Notes under the pieces: generated by a model | What the model saw: the letters and a program-made list of their open reading frames with translations, nothing else | Told to the model about the DNA's origin: nothing | Databases searched by the model: none | Source: Enterobacter hormaechei subsp. xiangfangensis | Lineage (GTDB): Bacteria; Pseudomonadota; Gammaproteobacteria; Enterobacterales; Enterobacteriaceae | Length of the DNA: 64,000 nucleotides | Direction: 5' to 3' | Assembly: GCF_001729785.1 (NCBI RefSeq) | Contig: NZ_CP017183.1 | Location: 3,410,001-3,474,000 of the forward strand | Shown: positions 17,246 to 25,106 of the stretch, piece by piece | Numbering within the stretch: the stretch's first letter is position 1 | How the letters are laid out: each line of letters opens with the position of its first letter | Made by a program: the position numbers and the translations under genes

Positions 17246-17372
17246 AAAAAAGCCCGCACGGGAGCGGGCAACGAATGCAGATATTTATTTTTTTCAATTT
17301 CAGAACGAAGATTATCGGCAGTATTGGGAAAGACTTTAGACAATAAAAACCCGGCGCGGTGGCCGGGCAGAA
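17246..17372 (-). terminator. Two tandem terminators before the lysis cassette
   Basis: On the minus strand a hairpin GCCCGG-CCACC-GCGCCGGG followed by TTTTT lies at ~17345-17372, and another, GCCCGCTCCCGTGCGGGC followed by TTTTTTT, at ~17246-17272. Tandem terminators between the P63C gene and the lysis genes are where Q-dependent antitermination would act. Confidence 0.7.
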
Positions 17373-17375
17373 AGT

Positions 17376-18347
17376 TTATAATTCTGGCTTGATACGGCCA
17401 AAAACTTTTTCAATGCCGGCCTCATACTCCTCTTTGTTGTCGCTCATTGCTGCAACGCCAAGAAGTTTGCCGATGTGTTGTCGTAAGGCCTTGACGCCAA
17501 TTTCAGAAAGGAAGAGGTGTAACTTATCTGATTGCTTTCCATTCTCATCCCTACTGGCGCGAATTTGCTCTAATATCTTCCCCTTACTCTTAGCCAGTGG
17601 GACGTAAATTTGCATATTAGTCAACTGTCCAAAGCGGATCGGCCTGCCTTTTTCCGGACGATTAAGTCCATATAACCGATACCATTCCTCATACAACTCG
17701 TCGGGAAACTCTTTCTCATATTGGCGGGCTTCCTCTCGTACAAATGCCTTAAAAGCATCGATTACCTCTTGAACTTCAGGTCGATAACCGGCCAATGCAT
17801 AGGCTACGCCTTTTATACCTGATTTAGCGGAAGCATTTATTAGTTTTTGAGCTGTATCGGCAGCAGGGATTCTAGACGGTGGCAGAGCATCGGCACTTTT
17901 TGCATCTATCAGCGCCTTTCCGATATCAACGATCACATCAATATCAAACCCATGAGCGTTATTGATGTTTTTGGACTGCCCACTATATTGAAAATTAATA
18001 GGATTTTCAATTTTCGCTTTTAAACTTGGACCACCAAACTCCTTCATGTAACCAGCGCTTAGTAGTTTATCGACATCCCTTGCGAAGTTGCCGATACCTA
18101 AAAGTCGAGCAAGTCCAGCCTTAGTAACTACTGCGGTTTTCGATTCATCACTTAAGACATAACACTCAGCATCTATTCCAAATTCATCTTTGAAATTACC
18201 CATATGGGTGGCTTTGTGAATTTTATCCCTCCACCTTGCAGCAGCAGCCTTTTTGGCAATGTCAGAACGCTGCTCTTTAGTAAGAGACTTCGCCCTGGCA
18301 ACCCCGCCCTTAGCTTTACCCTTTGGATCTTTCTTGTCGCCTGACAT
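17376..18347 (-). CDS. P63C-domain phage protein
   Basis: The 323-residue product is started at MSGDKKDPKGKAKGG; the 15 codons before it lack family resemblance. A basic N-terminus (KAKGGVARAKSLTKEQRSDIAKKAAAARWRDKI) looks nucleic-acid binding. The C-terminal part (EFPDELYEEWYRLYGLN, then RPIRFGQLTNMQIYVPLAKSKGKILEQIRA) matches the P63C domain found in phage and plasmid proteins of unknown function. Two terminators follow it. It lies between the Q gene and the lysis genes, a common site for accessory genes. An antirepressor-like role has been suggested for relatives only loosely; I make no functional call. Confidence 0.6.
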   Translation of the reverse strand: MSGDKKDPKGKAKGGVARAKSLTKEQRSDIAKKAAAARWRDKIHKATHMGNFKDEFGIDAECYVLSDESKTAVVTKAGLARLLGIGNFARDVDKLLSAGYMKEFGGPSLKAKIENPINFQYSGQSKNINNAHGFDIDVIVDIGKALIDAKSADALPPSRIPAADTAQKLINASAKSGIKGVAYALAGYRPEVQEVIDAFKAFVREEARQYEKEFPDELYEEWYRLYGLNRPEKGRPIRFGQLTNMQIYVPLAKSKGKILEQIRASRDENGKQSDKLHLFLSEIGVKALRQHIGKLLGVAAMSDNKEEYEAGIEKVFGRIKPEL

Positions 18348-18444
18348 ATGCAAGCACCTTTCTGTAAAACATGCTTGCATAGTCAAGAGCATATAAAAGG
18401 CCGACGGATGGTAGCCTTCAGTAAACGAATGTTGTAGTGCTTAA

Positions 18445-18509
18445 TGGTCCACCATCGAGGATTCGAACCTTGAACCACAGAGGTAGAAGCTCCGTGCACT
18501 GACCAGTGG
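18445..18509 (-). pseudogene. D-arm-less tRNA-Arg(UCU) relic
   Basis: On the minus strand an anticodon arm ACGGAG-CTTCTAC-CTCTGT (anticodon TCT) is followed by a variable loop, a T-arm CAAGG-TTCGAAT-CCTCG and ATGGTGG-A-CCA. The 5' bases CCACTGG can pair with ATGGTGG at six of seven positions including wobbles. Only ~7 nt remain where the D-arm should be, giving 65 nt rather than ~76. Phages often carry tRNA-Arg(UCU) for rare AGA codons; this copy looks deleted. A strong terminator lies immediately upstream. Confidence 0.5.
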
Positions 18510-18539
18510 AAAAAAAAGACCAGCATTGGGTTGCTGGTC
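18510..18539 (-). terminator. Terminator upstream of the tRNA relic
   Basis: GACCAGCAACCCAATGCTGGTC followed by eight T on the minus strand makes a stem of eight base pairs. It would stop transcripts coming from the Q region. Confidence 0.75.
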
Positions 18540-18853
18540 ATGGGTCATGCAGTTGTCTCTGCGAAGCGGGTGTCTCCCCACCCAGTATTTTCAGTATCGA
18601 GAGCATTATCGAATGCCACTTTAACTATAGCATCGCGGTAAAAAATCGCTTTGCCATATTCCTATGGCTCACACTCGGAAGGTTCTGTGACCCATCGTGT
18701 AACTCATGACGCGGATATGGCAAAGGCACGCCGGATCACGACCAGAAATTTTAATTAAATAGCTTGCGAATGGTGCCGATAACCTGATCACCAAATGATG
18801 ATGTGTCATCTTTAAGCGTACCAGTCAAAAATGGATAACGAGGAAAACCATTA

Positions 18854-19225
18854 ATGCATAAAAAATTGAAGTTAGCAGGAGCATTTTTATTAGCTATTTC
18901 TTCTCTTCCTGCATACACAGCTGACAAAATTGACGGCTGGATCTTTCTGACAAATACAAACAATTTCAACTTCTATGGTAAGGAACGTTCATTGACTGAA
19001 AACAAAGGTATTCGGTCAATAATCATACAAGAAGTTCCAATTTCCAAGAACTCCAGTGCGAAAATTCTCTACTCTCATTTCACCATTCCTTCTAAAGCAT
19101 GCAAAAATGAGTTTGGTGAAATAACAATGTATGAAATGAGCGGAAAAGTTGCTGGAAAATATGATTATGTTAAAGGTGGCTCAAGTGCAGCCGCTTACAT
19201 AGCTGATCTTGTCTGTGGAAATTAA
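18854..19225 (+). CDS. Secreted phage accessory protein (moron-like)
   Basis: The 123-residue product begins with a signal peptide (MHKKLKLAGAFLLAISSLPAYTA, cleavage near A-D) and has two Cys in the mature part (ACKNEF, LVCGN) that could form a disulfide. It runs on the plus strand, opposite to all late genes around it, has its own ribosome site (CGAGG) and terminator (19238-19263), and is AT-rich. That is the pattern of a lysogenic-conversion gene expressed from the prophage. I do not recognise the family. Confidence 0.65.
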   Translation: MHKKLKLAGAFLLAISSLPAYTADKIDGWIFLTNTNNFNFYGKERSLTENKGIRSIIIQEVPISKNSSAKILYSHFTIPSKACKNEFGEITMYEMSGKVAGKYDYVKGGSSAAAYIADLVCGN

Positions 19226-19237
19226 TGAATTAGCTAC

Positions 19238-19263
19238 AAAAACCCGCACTAAAGCGGGTTTAA
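19238..19263 (+). terminator. Terminator of the secreted-protein gene
   Basis: AAACCCGC-ACTAAA-GCGGGTTT lies 13 bp after the stop codon. It has T-rich flanks on both strands and could also act on the minus strand. Confidence 0.7.
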
Positions 19264-19368
19264 TTTCATTTGGTCGCAATAATCAACTGTGGAAATCATA
19301 CAGGACATTTTTATGCAAAGTCAACCCTAACATGCAAAAATGCGTCGTCATTTGCTTCGATCATATTA

Positions 19369-20181
19369 TTAAGTTGTTGCCTTCTCGAATTCGACAGCCG
19401 CTTGACATTCCCACTTGCGCAGCGTGTCCACAAGCATTTCAAAGAGTGGTTTCCAGTTACGCGACCATGATGACTGATGAAGGTCAGGGAGTCGCTTCAG
19501 AATGACGCGATATACCGTCGCCGAGGAGATAGCAGAGAAGCCAATACCAGAGCAACGTTCACACGTTTTGAAAACTGGTACGCCACGTTCCTTCGTTGCT
19601 TTACGGTCCACCACTTCACCTATGCCGCCGCAACGACAACGGGCGCTTATCGTTCCCTTGCCTTCGCAAACATCACAGACCGCCGGTACAACCTCTGTTA
19701 CCTCTGTCCACAGCTCCCAGTCAGACGGACGAACGGCACGGGAGCGGCTGGCCCAGTATGGCGCTTTACCCCAAGGGTACGAAACCTTGCGGGTGACCTG
19801 CTCTTTAGTGGTCCGGCCGGTACCACAACAGCTGTGACACATCACGCTGGTAGCCGCCGAACAGGAATACTCCGCGAAAGCAAACTGCGCCAGCGTCAAC
19901 ATGCAGGCTCCGAGCTTATCGCCAGCGGCTTTGCGGACATTTTTAGGGGCGTTTTTAATGGCAAACTGCGCCAGCGCCTGAACTGCGAGTTGTTCATCTG
20001 TTTTGCTAATGCCGGCTTTGCCGAAGAAAGCAGCCAGGCCGAAGCGCGCACGGCTGCTGGTGGTGCCAATGGCCGCCATAACATCAGTGCCGGTGAGACG
20101 ATCCGGAGAGGTTCCCTTTACATCTTCGCTGATATGCATTCCCTGAGGACTAAAATGTTTAAGTGCTGCTTCCAGTTTCAT
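19369..20181 (-). CDS. Phage antitermination protein, Q type
   Basis: Q proteins load on RNA polymerase near the late promoter and allow readthrough of terminators into lysis and structural genes. The 270-residue protein starts MKLEAALKHFSPQGM, has the tGTDVMAAIG segment, and contains zinc-binding clusters (CHSCCGTGRT, CDVCEGKGTISARCRCGGIG, CERCSGIG), like the phage 82-type Q family. It follows rusA and nin-region genes with overlapping starts, the standard place for Q. Downstream terminators are likely targets. Confidence 0.82.
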   Translation of the reverse strand: MKLEAALKHFSPQGMHISEDVKGTSPDRLTGTDVMAAIGTTSSRARFGLAAFFGKAGISKTDEQLAVQALAQFAIKNAPKNVRKAAGDKLGACMLTLAQFAFAEYSCSAATSVMCHSCCGTGRTTKEQVTRKVSYPWGKAPYWASRSRAVRPSDWELWTEVTEVVPAVCDVCEGKGTISARCRCGGIGEVVDRKATKERGVPVFKTCERCSGIGFSAISSATVYRVILKRLPDLHQSSWSRNWKPLFEMLVDTLRKWECQAAVEFEKATT

Positions 20182-20315
20182 GTGCCCCTCTGCTTTGATT
20201 CAATTCTGATGTAATTACGGAAGATGCGGTAATCCACCAGCACCGATCCCCGGTAGCGGTAAATGCGAAGGCGCTGCCAGCGCGCGCGTAGTACCTCAAG
20301 CGTTTCTGGCTTCAT
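20178..20315 (-). CDS. Small basic nin-region protein
   Basis: A 45-residue frame, MKPETLEVLRARWQRLRIYR..., links rusA and the Q gene by ATGA overlaps at both ends, strong evidence that it is translated. It is very rich in Arg and Tyr, suggesting nucleic-acid contact. Similar tiny basic frames occur before Q in lambdoid nin regions. No function is known to me. Confidence 0.65.
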   Translation of the reverse strand: MKPETLEVLRARWQRLRIYRYRGSVLVDYRIFRNYIRIESKQRGT

Positions 20316-20668
20316 GTGGCCTCCCCGATGATAATTTGCCCGGTTTCTCCCCAGATTTTGGTAACCCGCCCGTCCCAGACATGGCTATCCTCGTCAAACA
20401 CTGCATCCAGCAAAGCTTTTTCCAAGTTGTCTTTGTCCGGCTTTTGTTGATGAGGCTGGCCGACATATTGCTCCCGCTTTGCCTTGCTCCAGCTCTTTGG
20501 CATGGGGATAACGAAAGTGACGTGATATCCGGCTTCAGGCAATTTAATGCCCAGCAGCCGGACCTGCTCTTTGTATGCCCAGTAAGCAGCCGTTGCCGGG
20601 CGTTTATGCCATCGGTCTCGCTGGGTCATTCGGGGTTTGCCAATCGGCGTAATTTCGTAAATTTTCAT
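20312..20668 (-). CDS. rusA: Holliday junction resolvase RusA
   Basis: RusA is a homodimeric endonuclease that resolves Holliday junctions in phage recombination. The 118-residue protein has IGKPRMTQRDRW near the N-terminus and the conserved acidic/basic core KPDKDNLEKALLDAVF followed by D-x-x-V-x-D-G-R-V-T-K, carrying the metal-binding Asp residues. Length matches the family (~120). It overlaps the genes on both sides by 4 nt. It complements RecT in the recombination functions retained by the prophage. Confidence 0.92.
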   Translation of the reverse strand: MKIYEITPIGKPRMTQRDRWHKRPATAAYWAYKEQVRLLGIKLPEAGYHVTFVIPMPKSWSKAKREQYVGQPHQQKPDKDNLEKALLDAVFDEDSHVWDGRVTKIWGETGQIIIGEAT

Positions 20669-20946
20669 GCGGGCACCACCAGCCCGCGGCGGGCAACTTC
20701 AATCACTGTCAGAACAATCGCGCGGTCCATAAGCTGCCGACGCTCATCTCTGTTCAGCTTATTTCCGTTATCAATGCTGTCATGACAGCAAACGCAGAGC
20801 GCAGCTGTCGCACAGTCATCGGTTTTTAATCCCATGCCTTTCCCTTCGTTCCGGTGTGCCACCTGCGTCCCCCATGCTCCACAAAGAACACAACGCTCGA
20901 TCTGGCCGACGGCGGCGAGCCATTTTTTGCTGCGATAAATAGCCAT
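20665..20946 (-). CDS. DUF1364-type nin-region protein
   Basis: The 93-residue product, started at MAIYRSKKWLAAVGQIERC, has CVLCG, AHRNEGKGMGLKTDD and CVCCHDSIDN, an HNH-like zinc-binding pattern of two Cys pairs with His, as in the DUF1364 family of lambdoid nin regions. It may be a nuclease or structural zinc protein; its function is unproven. It overlaps rusA by ATGA. Confidence 0.7.
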   Translation of the reverse strand: MAIYRSKKWLAAVGQIERCVLCGAWGTQVAHRNEGKGMGLKTDDCATAALCVCCHDSIDNGNKLNRDERRQLMDRAIVLTVIEVARRGLVVPA

Positions 20947-20948
20947 GC

Positions 20949-21149
20949 TCACCCCCATATCCGGTTTTGCCACCGGCGATTTATACGCGGTGGTTTATTG
21001 CCTTCAGGCAGCCGGGCGCTGACGGTCCAGGTGAGATAATCTGAGTTCAGGTTGCGCTCTACCTTCACGCCGCGGCGCTGGTATTCCGCAATAAGTTCTT
21101 CGGACTGCTGGGTTGTGCAATCGGTATGATGGAACCAGGTCTTCTTCAT
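20949..21149 (-). CDS. Small nin-region protein
   Basis: The 66-residue product MKKTWFHHTDCTTQQSEELI... is common in lambdoid prophages between the DUF1367 and DUF1364 genes. The C-terminal PEGNKPPRINRRWQNRIWG is basic. An alternative start three codons upstream (MTG) is possible. No function is assigned. Confidence 0.6.
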   Translation of the reverse strand: MKKTWFHHTDCTTQQSEELIAEYQRRGVKVERNLNSDYLTWTVSARLPEGNKPPRINRRWQNRIWG

Positions 21150-21154
21150 TCCCG

Positions 21155-21754
21155 TCACCCCGCGAAGCTCATGAGTTGCGCAGCGGCGTTCTCCGCCTCG
21201 CGCTGGTCCCTGAATGCCTTGGATAATATCCAGCGCCAGAGGACATCAAGCGCGGCCTTGTACAGCTGCTGGATCTCAATTTCGTCCATGTTGGCGAATG
21301 AAATACTGCGTGGGTGCTTCTGAAGTGTGCCATCCGGAAGTTTGATAGCGTCATGATGCCCGGCCTGAATAGTCACCCAGGCGCGGTATGCATCGAAGGA
21401 TTTACAGAGGCTGATCCCGTTTGTTACGCGGCGGCTCGCAACCTGCTCAAGATAGTGCTCAGCGGCATCGAGCAGTGCGCCTTCGTTTCCGCCATAGGAA
21501 GCCAGGAATTTAGCGTAGCCGGTAACCAGCTTGCGCTCGTTGGAGGAGATTGCGCCGCCGGTAGGCTCCCAGTATTCGAAGCCCAGATTCAGCAGAGCGA
21601 AGAAGCGACGATGAAACGCAGGATTGCGTACCTGTTTGAAGTCGGCCACCAGCACGGCGCCGAGCTTGATTTTTGATTGCAGCAAATCGCTGGTCTCCGG
21701 CGTAGCCGGGATCAGGATCCCTGAGGACTGCTTAATGAGTTGTAACTGCGCCAT
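21155..21754 (-). CDS. DUF1367 / YbcN-like nin-region protein
   Basis: The 199-residue product, started at MAQLQLIKQSSGILIPATPE, has the family core KIKLGAVLVADFKQVRNPAFHRRFFALLNLGFEYW and the C-terminal RWILSKAFRDQREAENAAAQLM. Relatives lie in the nin regions of lambdoid phages and have been linked to phage recombination. It is the first gene of a tightly packed minus-strand run ending at Q. Confidence 0.75.
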   Translation of the reverse strand: MAQLQLIKQSSGILIPATPETSDLLQSKIKLGAVLVADFKQVRNPAFHRRFFALLNLGFEYWEPTGGAISSNERKLVTGYAKFLASYGGNEGALLDAAEHYLEQVASRRVTNGISLCKSFDAYRAWVTIQAGHHDAIKLPDGTLQKHPRSISFANMDEIEIQQLYKAALDVLWRWILSKAFRDQREAENAAAQLMSFAG

Positions 21755-21838
21755 GGTGTTCACTCCGTGGCGCATCGCGGTCAGGTTGCTGGTTGTTCAG
21801 GCCAGCTCAAGAATTATGATTGCGTACGTAGTGACAAG

Positions 21839-22048
21839 TCAATTTTTAGAAGCCATTTCCCTTACAACTTCCATAATGGTTTCTTTGGACCAGTAATGAT
21901 CATCCCTGCTTAGTTTTCTGTGAGTTATGGAGCAATCTTTGGTGGAAATTATATAGCGCTCTTCCGCCCCCAACTTGAAGGACAGCAACTCCCTTCCTTT
22001 CCCATCGGTTATGGTCACTCGCAGATCTGACTGAACTACACCCTCCAC
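21839..22048 (-). CDS. Hypothetical small phage protein
   Basis: A GTG-started 69-residue frame (MEGVVQSDLRVTITDGKGRE...) with a GGGGG stretch about ten bases upstream. The N-terminal half looks beta-rich and the C-terminal half (SKETIMEVVREMASKN) helical. It lies between the dinI-like gene and the nin run. I recognise no family; coding is likely but not certain. Confidence 0.45.
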   Translation of the reverse strand: MEGVVQSDLRVTITDGKGRELLSFKLGAEERYIISTKDCSITHRKLSRDDHYWSKETIMEVVREMASKN

Positions 22049-22158
22049 GGAATCCCCCTGAGCGACATACAGACGCGATTAGAAATTGTCGGCAGCAGCA
22101 TCAAAGGGATTCGCAAATTGCGGTATTCTAAAAATGCGCGCTACCCCTGAGTACACCC

Positions 22159-22392
22159 TTAATAGAACCAGTCGTCTGCACTTTCCCAGGTTTCCTGAAG
22201 GATACCTTCAACCGTCTTCTTCGCTTCCTTTGCCCCACCATAAACGCTTAACCCATCCGAACCAGCACGACGAACAACCAGACTGCAATCCTCGAACTGA
22301 TTCCGCAGCCGTTTTAGCAGTTCTTTTTCCAGCGCTGGCATTGCTCCATCTGGAAGTTTCTTTGTGCGATCAATGGTTAACTCAATTTTCAT
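22159..22392 (-). CDS. DinI-like SOS-response protein
   Basis: The 77-residue product MKIELTIDRTKKLPDGAMPA... ends KTVEGILQETWESADDWFY, the acidic C-terminus typical of DinI, which binds RecA filaments and modulates the SOS response. Length fits (DinI is 81). A consensus LexA box lies 19 bp upstream of its ATG, so it should be induced by DNA damage. Lambdoid phages carry such genes to tune RecA-dependent induction. Confidence 0.85.
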   Translation of the reverse strand: MKIELTIDRTKKLPDGAMPALEKELLKRLRNQFEDCSLVVRRAGSDGLSVYGGAKEAKKTVEGILQETWESADDWFY

Positions 22393-22410
22393 GGTGGCCT
22401 CCTTTGCACA

Positions 22411-22430
22411 TACTGTGTTTTTATACAGTA
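22411..22430 (-). promoter_or_regulatory. LexA (SOS) box
   Basis: TACTGTGTTTTTATACAGTA matches CTG-N10-CAG with perfect outer dyad symmetry. It lies just before the dinI-like gene. Confidence 0.88.
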
Positions 22431-22539
22431 ACCCGCAAACTCAGAATGATCAACCTGTTAAGAGCACAAAATGTTAAAAATAGAAGGCTTTGGACATAAA
22501 AAAACCTGCCGAATAAGGCAGGTTATTAGTTGCTTTAAC

Positions 22540-22698
22540 ATACGTTGCTCAATAGCACTGGAATACCGTAAAGCGATGCGCGCTATCGCAACCGGATTCG
22601 ACACAGGTGAATGGCCAGCACCTATCACTGCCGACTACACCGACGAACTGAACGACTTCGACCAGCGCCGCCTCGAAGCGCTGCGTACTCAGGCATAA
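22540..22698 (+). pseudogene. C-terminal remnant of an early-left phage gene
   Basis: The last ~50 codons of a frame ending at 22698 read EYRKAMRAIATGFDTGEWPAPITADYTDELNDFDQRRLEA. They look like a genuine phage protein end sitting directly before recT, where an exonuclease or accessory gene is expected. Upstream the sequence becomes unrelated to the frame around 22540 and includes a hairpin (AACCTGCC/GGCAGGTT). The joint coincides with the missing immunity region, so this is probably a deletion remnant. Confidence 0.5.
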
Positions 22699-22703
22699 GG
22701 GGA

Positions 22704-23819
22704 ATGATGATGGAAAACATGAATATCGTAACTGCTGAGCAGCAGGCTCCAAACACAATCTCTGCCAGCAATGCAATTTTCAATGTGCAGGCTCTTGGGC
22801 AGCTTACCGCCTTTGCAAACCTGATGGCTGACTCTCAGGTTACTGTTCCTGCACACCTGGCAGGGAAGCCTGCCGATTGCATGGCGATTGTCATGCAGGC
22901 TATGCAATGGGGTATGAATCCTTACGCAGTGGCGCAAAAAACACATCTGGTTAACGGCGTACTGGGATATGAAGCTCAACTGATCAACGCTGTGATTGCC
23001 AGTTCAAGCGCTATTCGCGGACGCTTCCACTACCGCTACGGCGGCGAATGGGAGCGATGCGCAAAAACGAAAGAGATTCAGCGTAAAAAGCATGGGAAAA
23101 ACGGGGAATACACTGTCACAGAACGCATCCGTGGCTGGAATGATGAAGATGAAAACGGCTTATTTGTACAGGTTGGCGCCATTTTGCGAGGTGAATCTGA
23201 AATCACCTGGGGTGAACCTGTTTACCTTTCAGGAATTGTCACTCGCAACTCACCGCTCTGGGTTTCCAATCCTAAGCAACAGATCGCTTATCTGGCGGTG
23301 AAGTACTGGGCTCGCCTGTATTGCCCTGAAGTCATCCTCGGCGTCTATAGTCCGGACGAAGTTGAGCAGCGCACTGAGAAAGAAATAAATCCGGCGCCGC
23401 AGCGAATGAGCATGGCTGAAATTGCTGCGGACAACGTATCTAGCCCACAGAATACGCATCAGTCTTCAGAAAATATCGACACTCTGGCCAAGGATTTCCG
23501 CGACCGCATTGAAGCCGCTCAGGACGTAGATAGCGCCAAAGCGGTCCGTGCCGACATCGAAACCGCTAAAGCGACGCTTGGATCCGCACTGTTCACCGAG
23601 CTGAAAAACAAAGCCGTTAAGCGGTACTACCTGGTCGATGCACGTAACAAGGTTGAGGCGGCTATCAACTCCCTACCTTCTCCGGAAGAACCGGACGCGA
23701 TAGAGCGGTTCACGGAAGCCGAGCGTGTGCTCGCATCTTCAAAGCGTCACCTAGGCGACGAGCTGCACGATCAGTTCAGCATCACCCTGGCGGATATGAA
23801 ACCGGAATACGTGGACTAA
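22704..23819 (+). CDS. recT: RecT-family single-strand annealing recombinase
   Basis: RecT binds single-stranded DNA and promotes annealing and strand invasion. From the triple ATG at 22704-22712 (GGGG upstream), the ~370-residue product carries the family core: LMADSQVTVPAHLAGKPADCMAIVMQAMQWGMNPYAVAQKTHLVNG, GYEAQLINAVI, and YLAVKYWARLYCPEVILGVYSPDEV. A less conserved helical C-terminal extension follows residue ~260. The partner exonuclease is not present, consistent with the upstream deletion. It is the first intact gene of the plus-strand early-left operon. Confidence 0.9.
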   Translation: MMMENMNIVTAEQQAPNTISASNAIFNVQALGQLTAFANLMADSQVTVPAHLAGKPADCMAIVMQAMQWGMNPYAVAQKTHLVNGVLGYEAQLINAVIASSSAIRGRFHYRYGGEWERCAKTKEIQRKKHGKNGEYTVTERIRGWNDEDENGLFVQVGAILRGESEITWGEPVYLSGIVTRNSPLWVSNPKQQIAYLAVKYWARLYCPEVILGVYSPDEVEQRTEKEINPAPQRMSMAEIAADNVSSPQNTHQSSENIDTLAKDFRDRIEAAQDVDSAKAVRADIETAKATLGSALFTELKNKAVKRYYLVDARNKVEAAINSLPSPEEPDAIERFTEAERVLASSKRHLGDELHDQFSITLADMKPEYVD

Positions 23820-23853
23820 GGGAGGCGGGAGGGTCCGCCCTCCCAGTAACGAT

Positions 23854-24546
23854 ATGACGAAAATTATTGAACGTGGGATGATTTTTAACGGCGAGATGGT
23901 GCGCGCCATCCTCGACGGCCGTAAGACCCAGACACGTAGGATTATTAAGGACTGCACGGTCGGAAGAGACCCAATTTCAAAATTCATTCAGATCGGGAAG
24001 AAGTTTATCGGTTGTTACCCGGAAGATGTTCCCGAACTAATCAGGGAATGCTGCACGTACGGAGTACCAGGCGATCGCATATGGGTGCGGGAGACCTTCC
24101 AAGGGCCTCTCTTTGATTTCGAGCAAATGGAAGCCTATCAGGAAGATTCTTCGAAATTCAAAAAGCCAGAATTTTGTGTCTACAAAGCTGATGGAAAGCC
24201 AGCTCCTGAGTTTTTTGACGCTGACGACAATCTGCATTGTGGCTGGCGCCCGTCAATCCACATGCCGCGCTGGGCGTCCCGCATCACGCTGGAGATTACC
24301 GGCGTTCGGGTCGAGCAGTTAAAGAGCATCAGCGAAGAGGAGGCCCGATCAGAAGGTGTTGCCCGATTGCGTGAAGGTTTTTGGAAACATTACCAGCCGG
24401 GCTGGACGCAGCATCAGCTAAGCGCCAGGGGATCATTCGCTACGCTCTGGGATTCCATTTACGGCTCTGGTGAATGGGATAGAAATCCTTGGGTCTGGGT
24501 GGTCGAGTTTAACCGTATCGAAGGAGATGAGCATGCGACTAATTAA
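23854..24546 (+). CDS. ASCH-like phage protein
   Basis: The 230-residue product begins MTKIIERGMIFNGEMVRAILDGRKTQTRR, the pattern of phage proteins with an ASCH (PUA-like) beta-barrel. It continues with GDRIWVRETFQ, MPRWASRITLEITGVRVEQLKSISEEEARSEGV and WDSIYGSGEWDRNPWVWVVEF. ASCH folds may bind RNA or modified nucleotides; the role of this family in phage is unknown. It overlaps the next gene by 14 bp, indicating an operon. Confidence 0.7.
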   Translation: MTKIIERGMIFNGEMVRAILDGRKTQTRRIIKDCTVGRDPISKFIQIGKKFIGCYPEDVPELIRECCTYGVPGDRIWVRETFQGPLFDFEQMEAYQEDSSKFKKPEFCVYKADGKPAPEFFDADDNLHCGWRPSIHMPRWASRITLEITGVRVEQLKSISEEEARSEGVARLREGFWKHYQPGWTQHQLSARGSFATLWDSIYGSGEWDRNPWVWVVEFNRIEGDEHATN

Positions 24547-24775
24547 TCGTGGTAGTCAGCAATCCCCGTTAGCGCGTCAGGCATGCGAAATCGCGCTGGC
24601 TGCTCACCAGCAAAGATACGGCGACTATGGGCGCAGCAAGATGAAAGAGACGTATACGGTGAAGGTTGAAGGCGTGAAGGTCTGGGTGGAGGTGGTGAAC
24701 CGCAAGGCGAGCTATGTGGCCACGGCAATGACAGGCATGCGCCGCTTGCGTGCCCTTCCCGGCCAGGCGTCCTGA
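24533..24775 (+). CDS. DUF4060-type small phage protein
   Basis: The 80-residue product MRLINRGSQQSPLARQACEI... has the conserved core RYGDYGRSKMKETYTVKVEGVKVWVEVVNRKASYVATAM seen in small early-left proteins of enterobacterial lambdoid phages. It starts inside the preceding gene. Function unknown. Confidence 0.65.
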   Translation: MRLINRGSQQSPLARQACEIALAAHQQRYGDYGRSKMKETYTVKVEGVKVWVEVVNRKASYVATAMTGMRRLRALPGQAS

Positions 24776-24821
24776 TAAAGAATTATCAAACGGCCCCGGT
24801 TGGGGCCCTTGGAGAACGAAG

Positions 24822-25106
24822 ATGAGCAAAGCAACGAATAAATTTGAGCTGATGAGCACTAAAGACATCTGCGGGCAGCTGTGTATTTCCTCACGTACGC
24901 TCGAACGCTACAGGAAAAGAGCCCCAAACGAGAACCCTTTCCCTGAGCCAGATTGCGCTTACATGGGTGGACCCAATAAATGGCTCAGAACCAAAGTCAC
25001 CGCCTGGCAGATTAAAGAGATGTCACGATCAACCCGTAAGCCGATGTCTCACCTGAACCTAACCCGTGATGATAAAGGCCGTCTCACCCGACCTGACGCG
25101 GCGTGA
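24822..25106 (+). CDS. xis: Excisionase-like DNA-binding protein
   Basis: The 94-residue product has MSTKDICGQLCISSRTLERYRKRAPNENPFPEPD, a winged-helix/MerR-type motif with the AlpA/Xis-like F-P-x-P segment, followed by a basic region. A good ribosome site (GGAGAACGAAG-ATG) fixes the start. It ends inside the convergent integrase gene (23 bp overlap), the usual Int-Xis layout at a prophage end. It likely directs excision by bending attR. Confidence 0.75.
   Translation: MSKATNKFELMSTKDICGQLCISSRTLERYRKRAPNENPFPEPDCAYMGGPNKWLRTKVTAWQIKEMSRSTRKPMSHLNLTRDDKGRLTRPDAA

Noticed and set aside
17158-17343. 60-codon frame on the minus strand between the terminators and the holin gene
   Set aside because: It spans a terminator hairpin and overlaps the start of the membrane protein gene; it looks like spurious open frame.
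22471-22540. N-terminal part of the frame ending at 22698 as a real gene start
   Set aside because: It crosses a GC hairpin and has no ribosome site; only the C-terminal part looks like phage protein.
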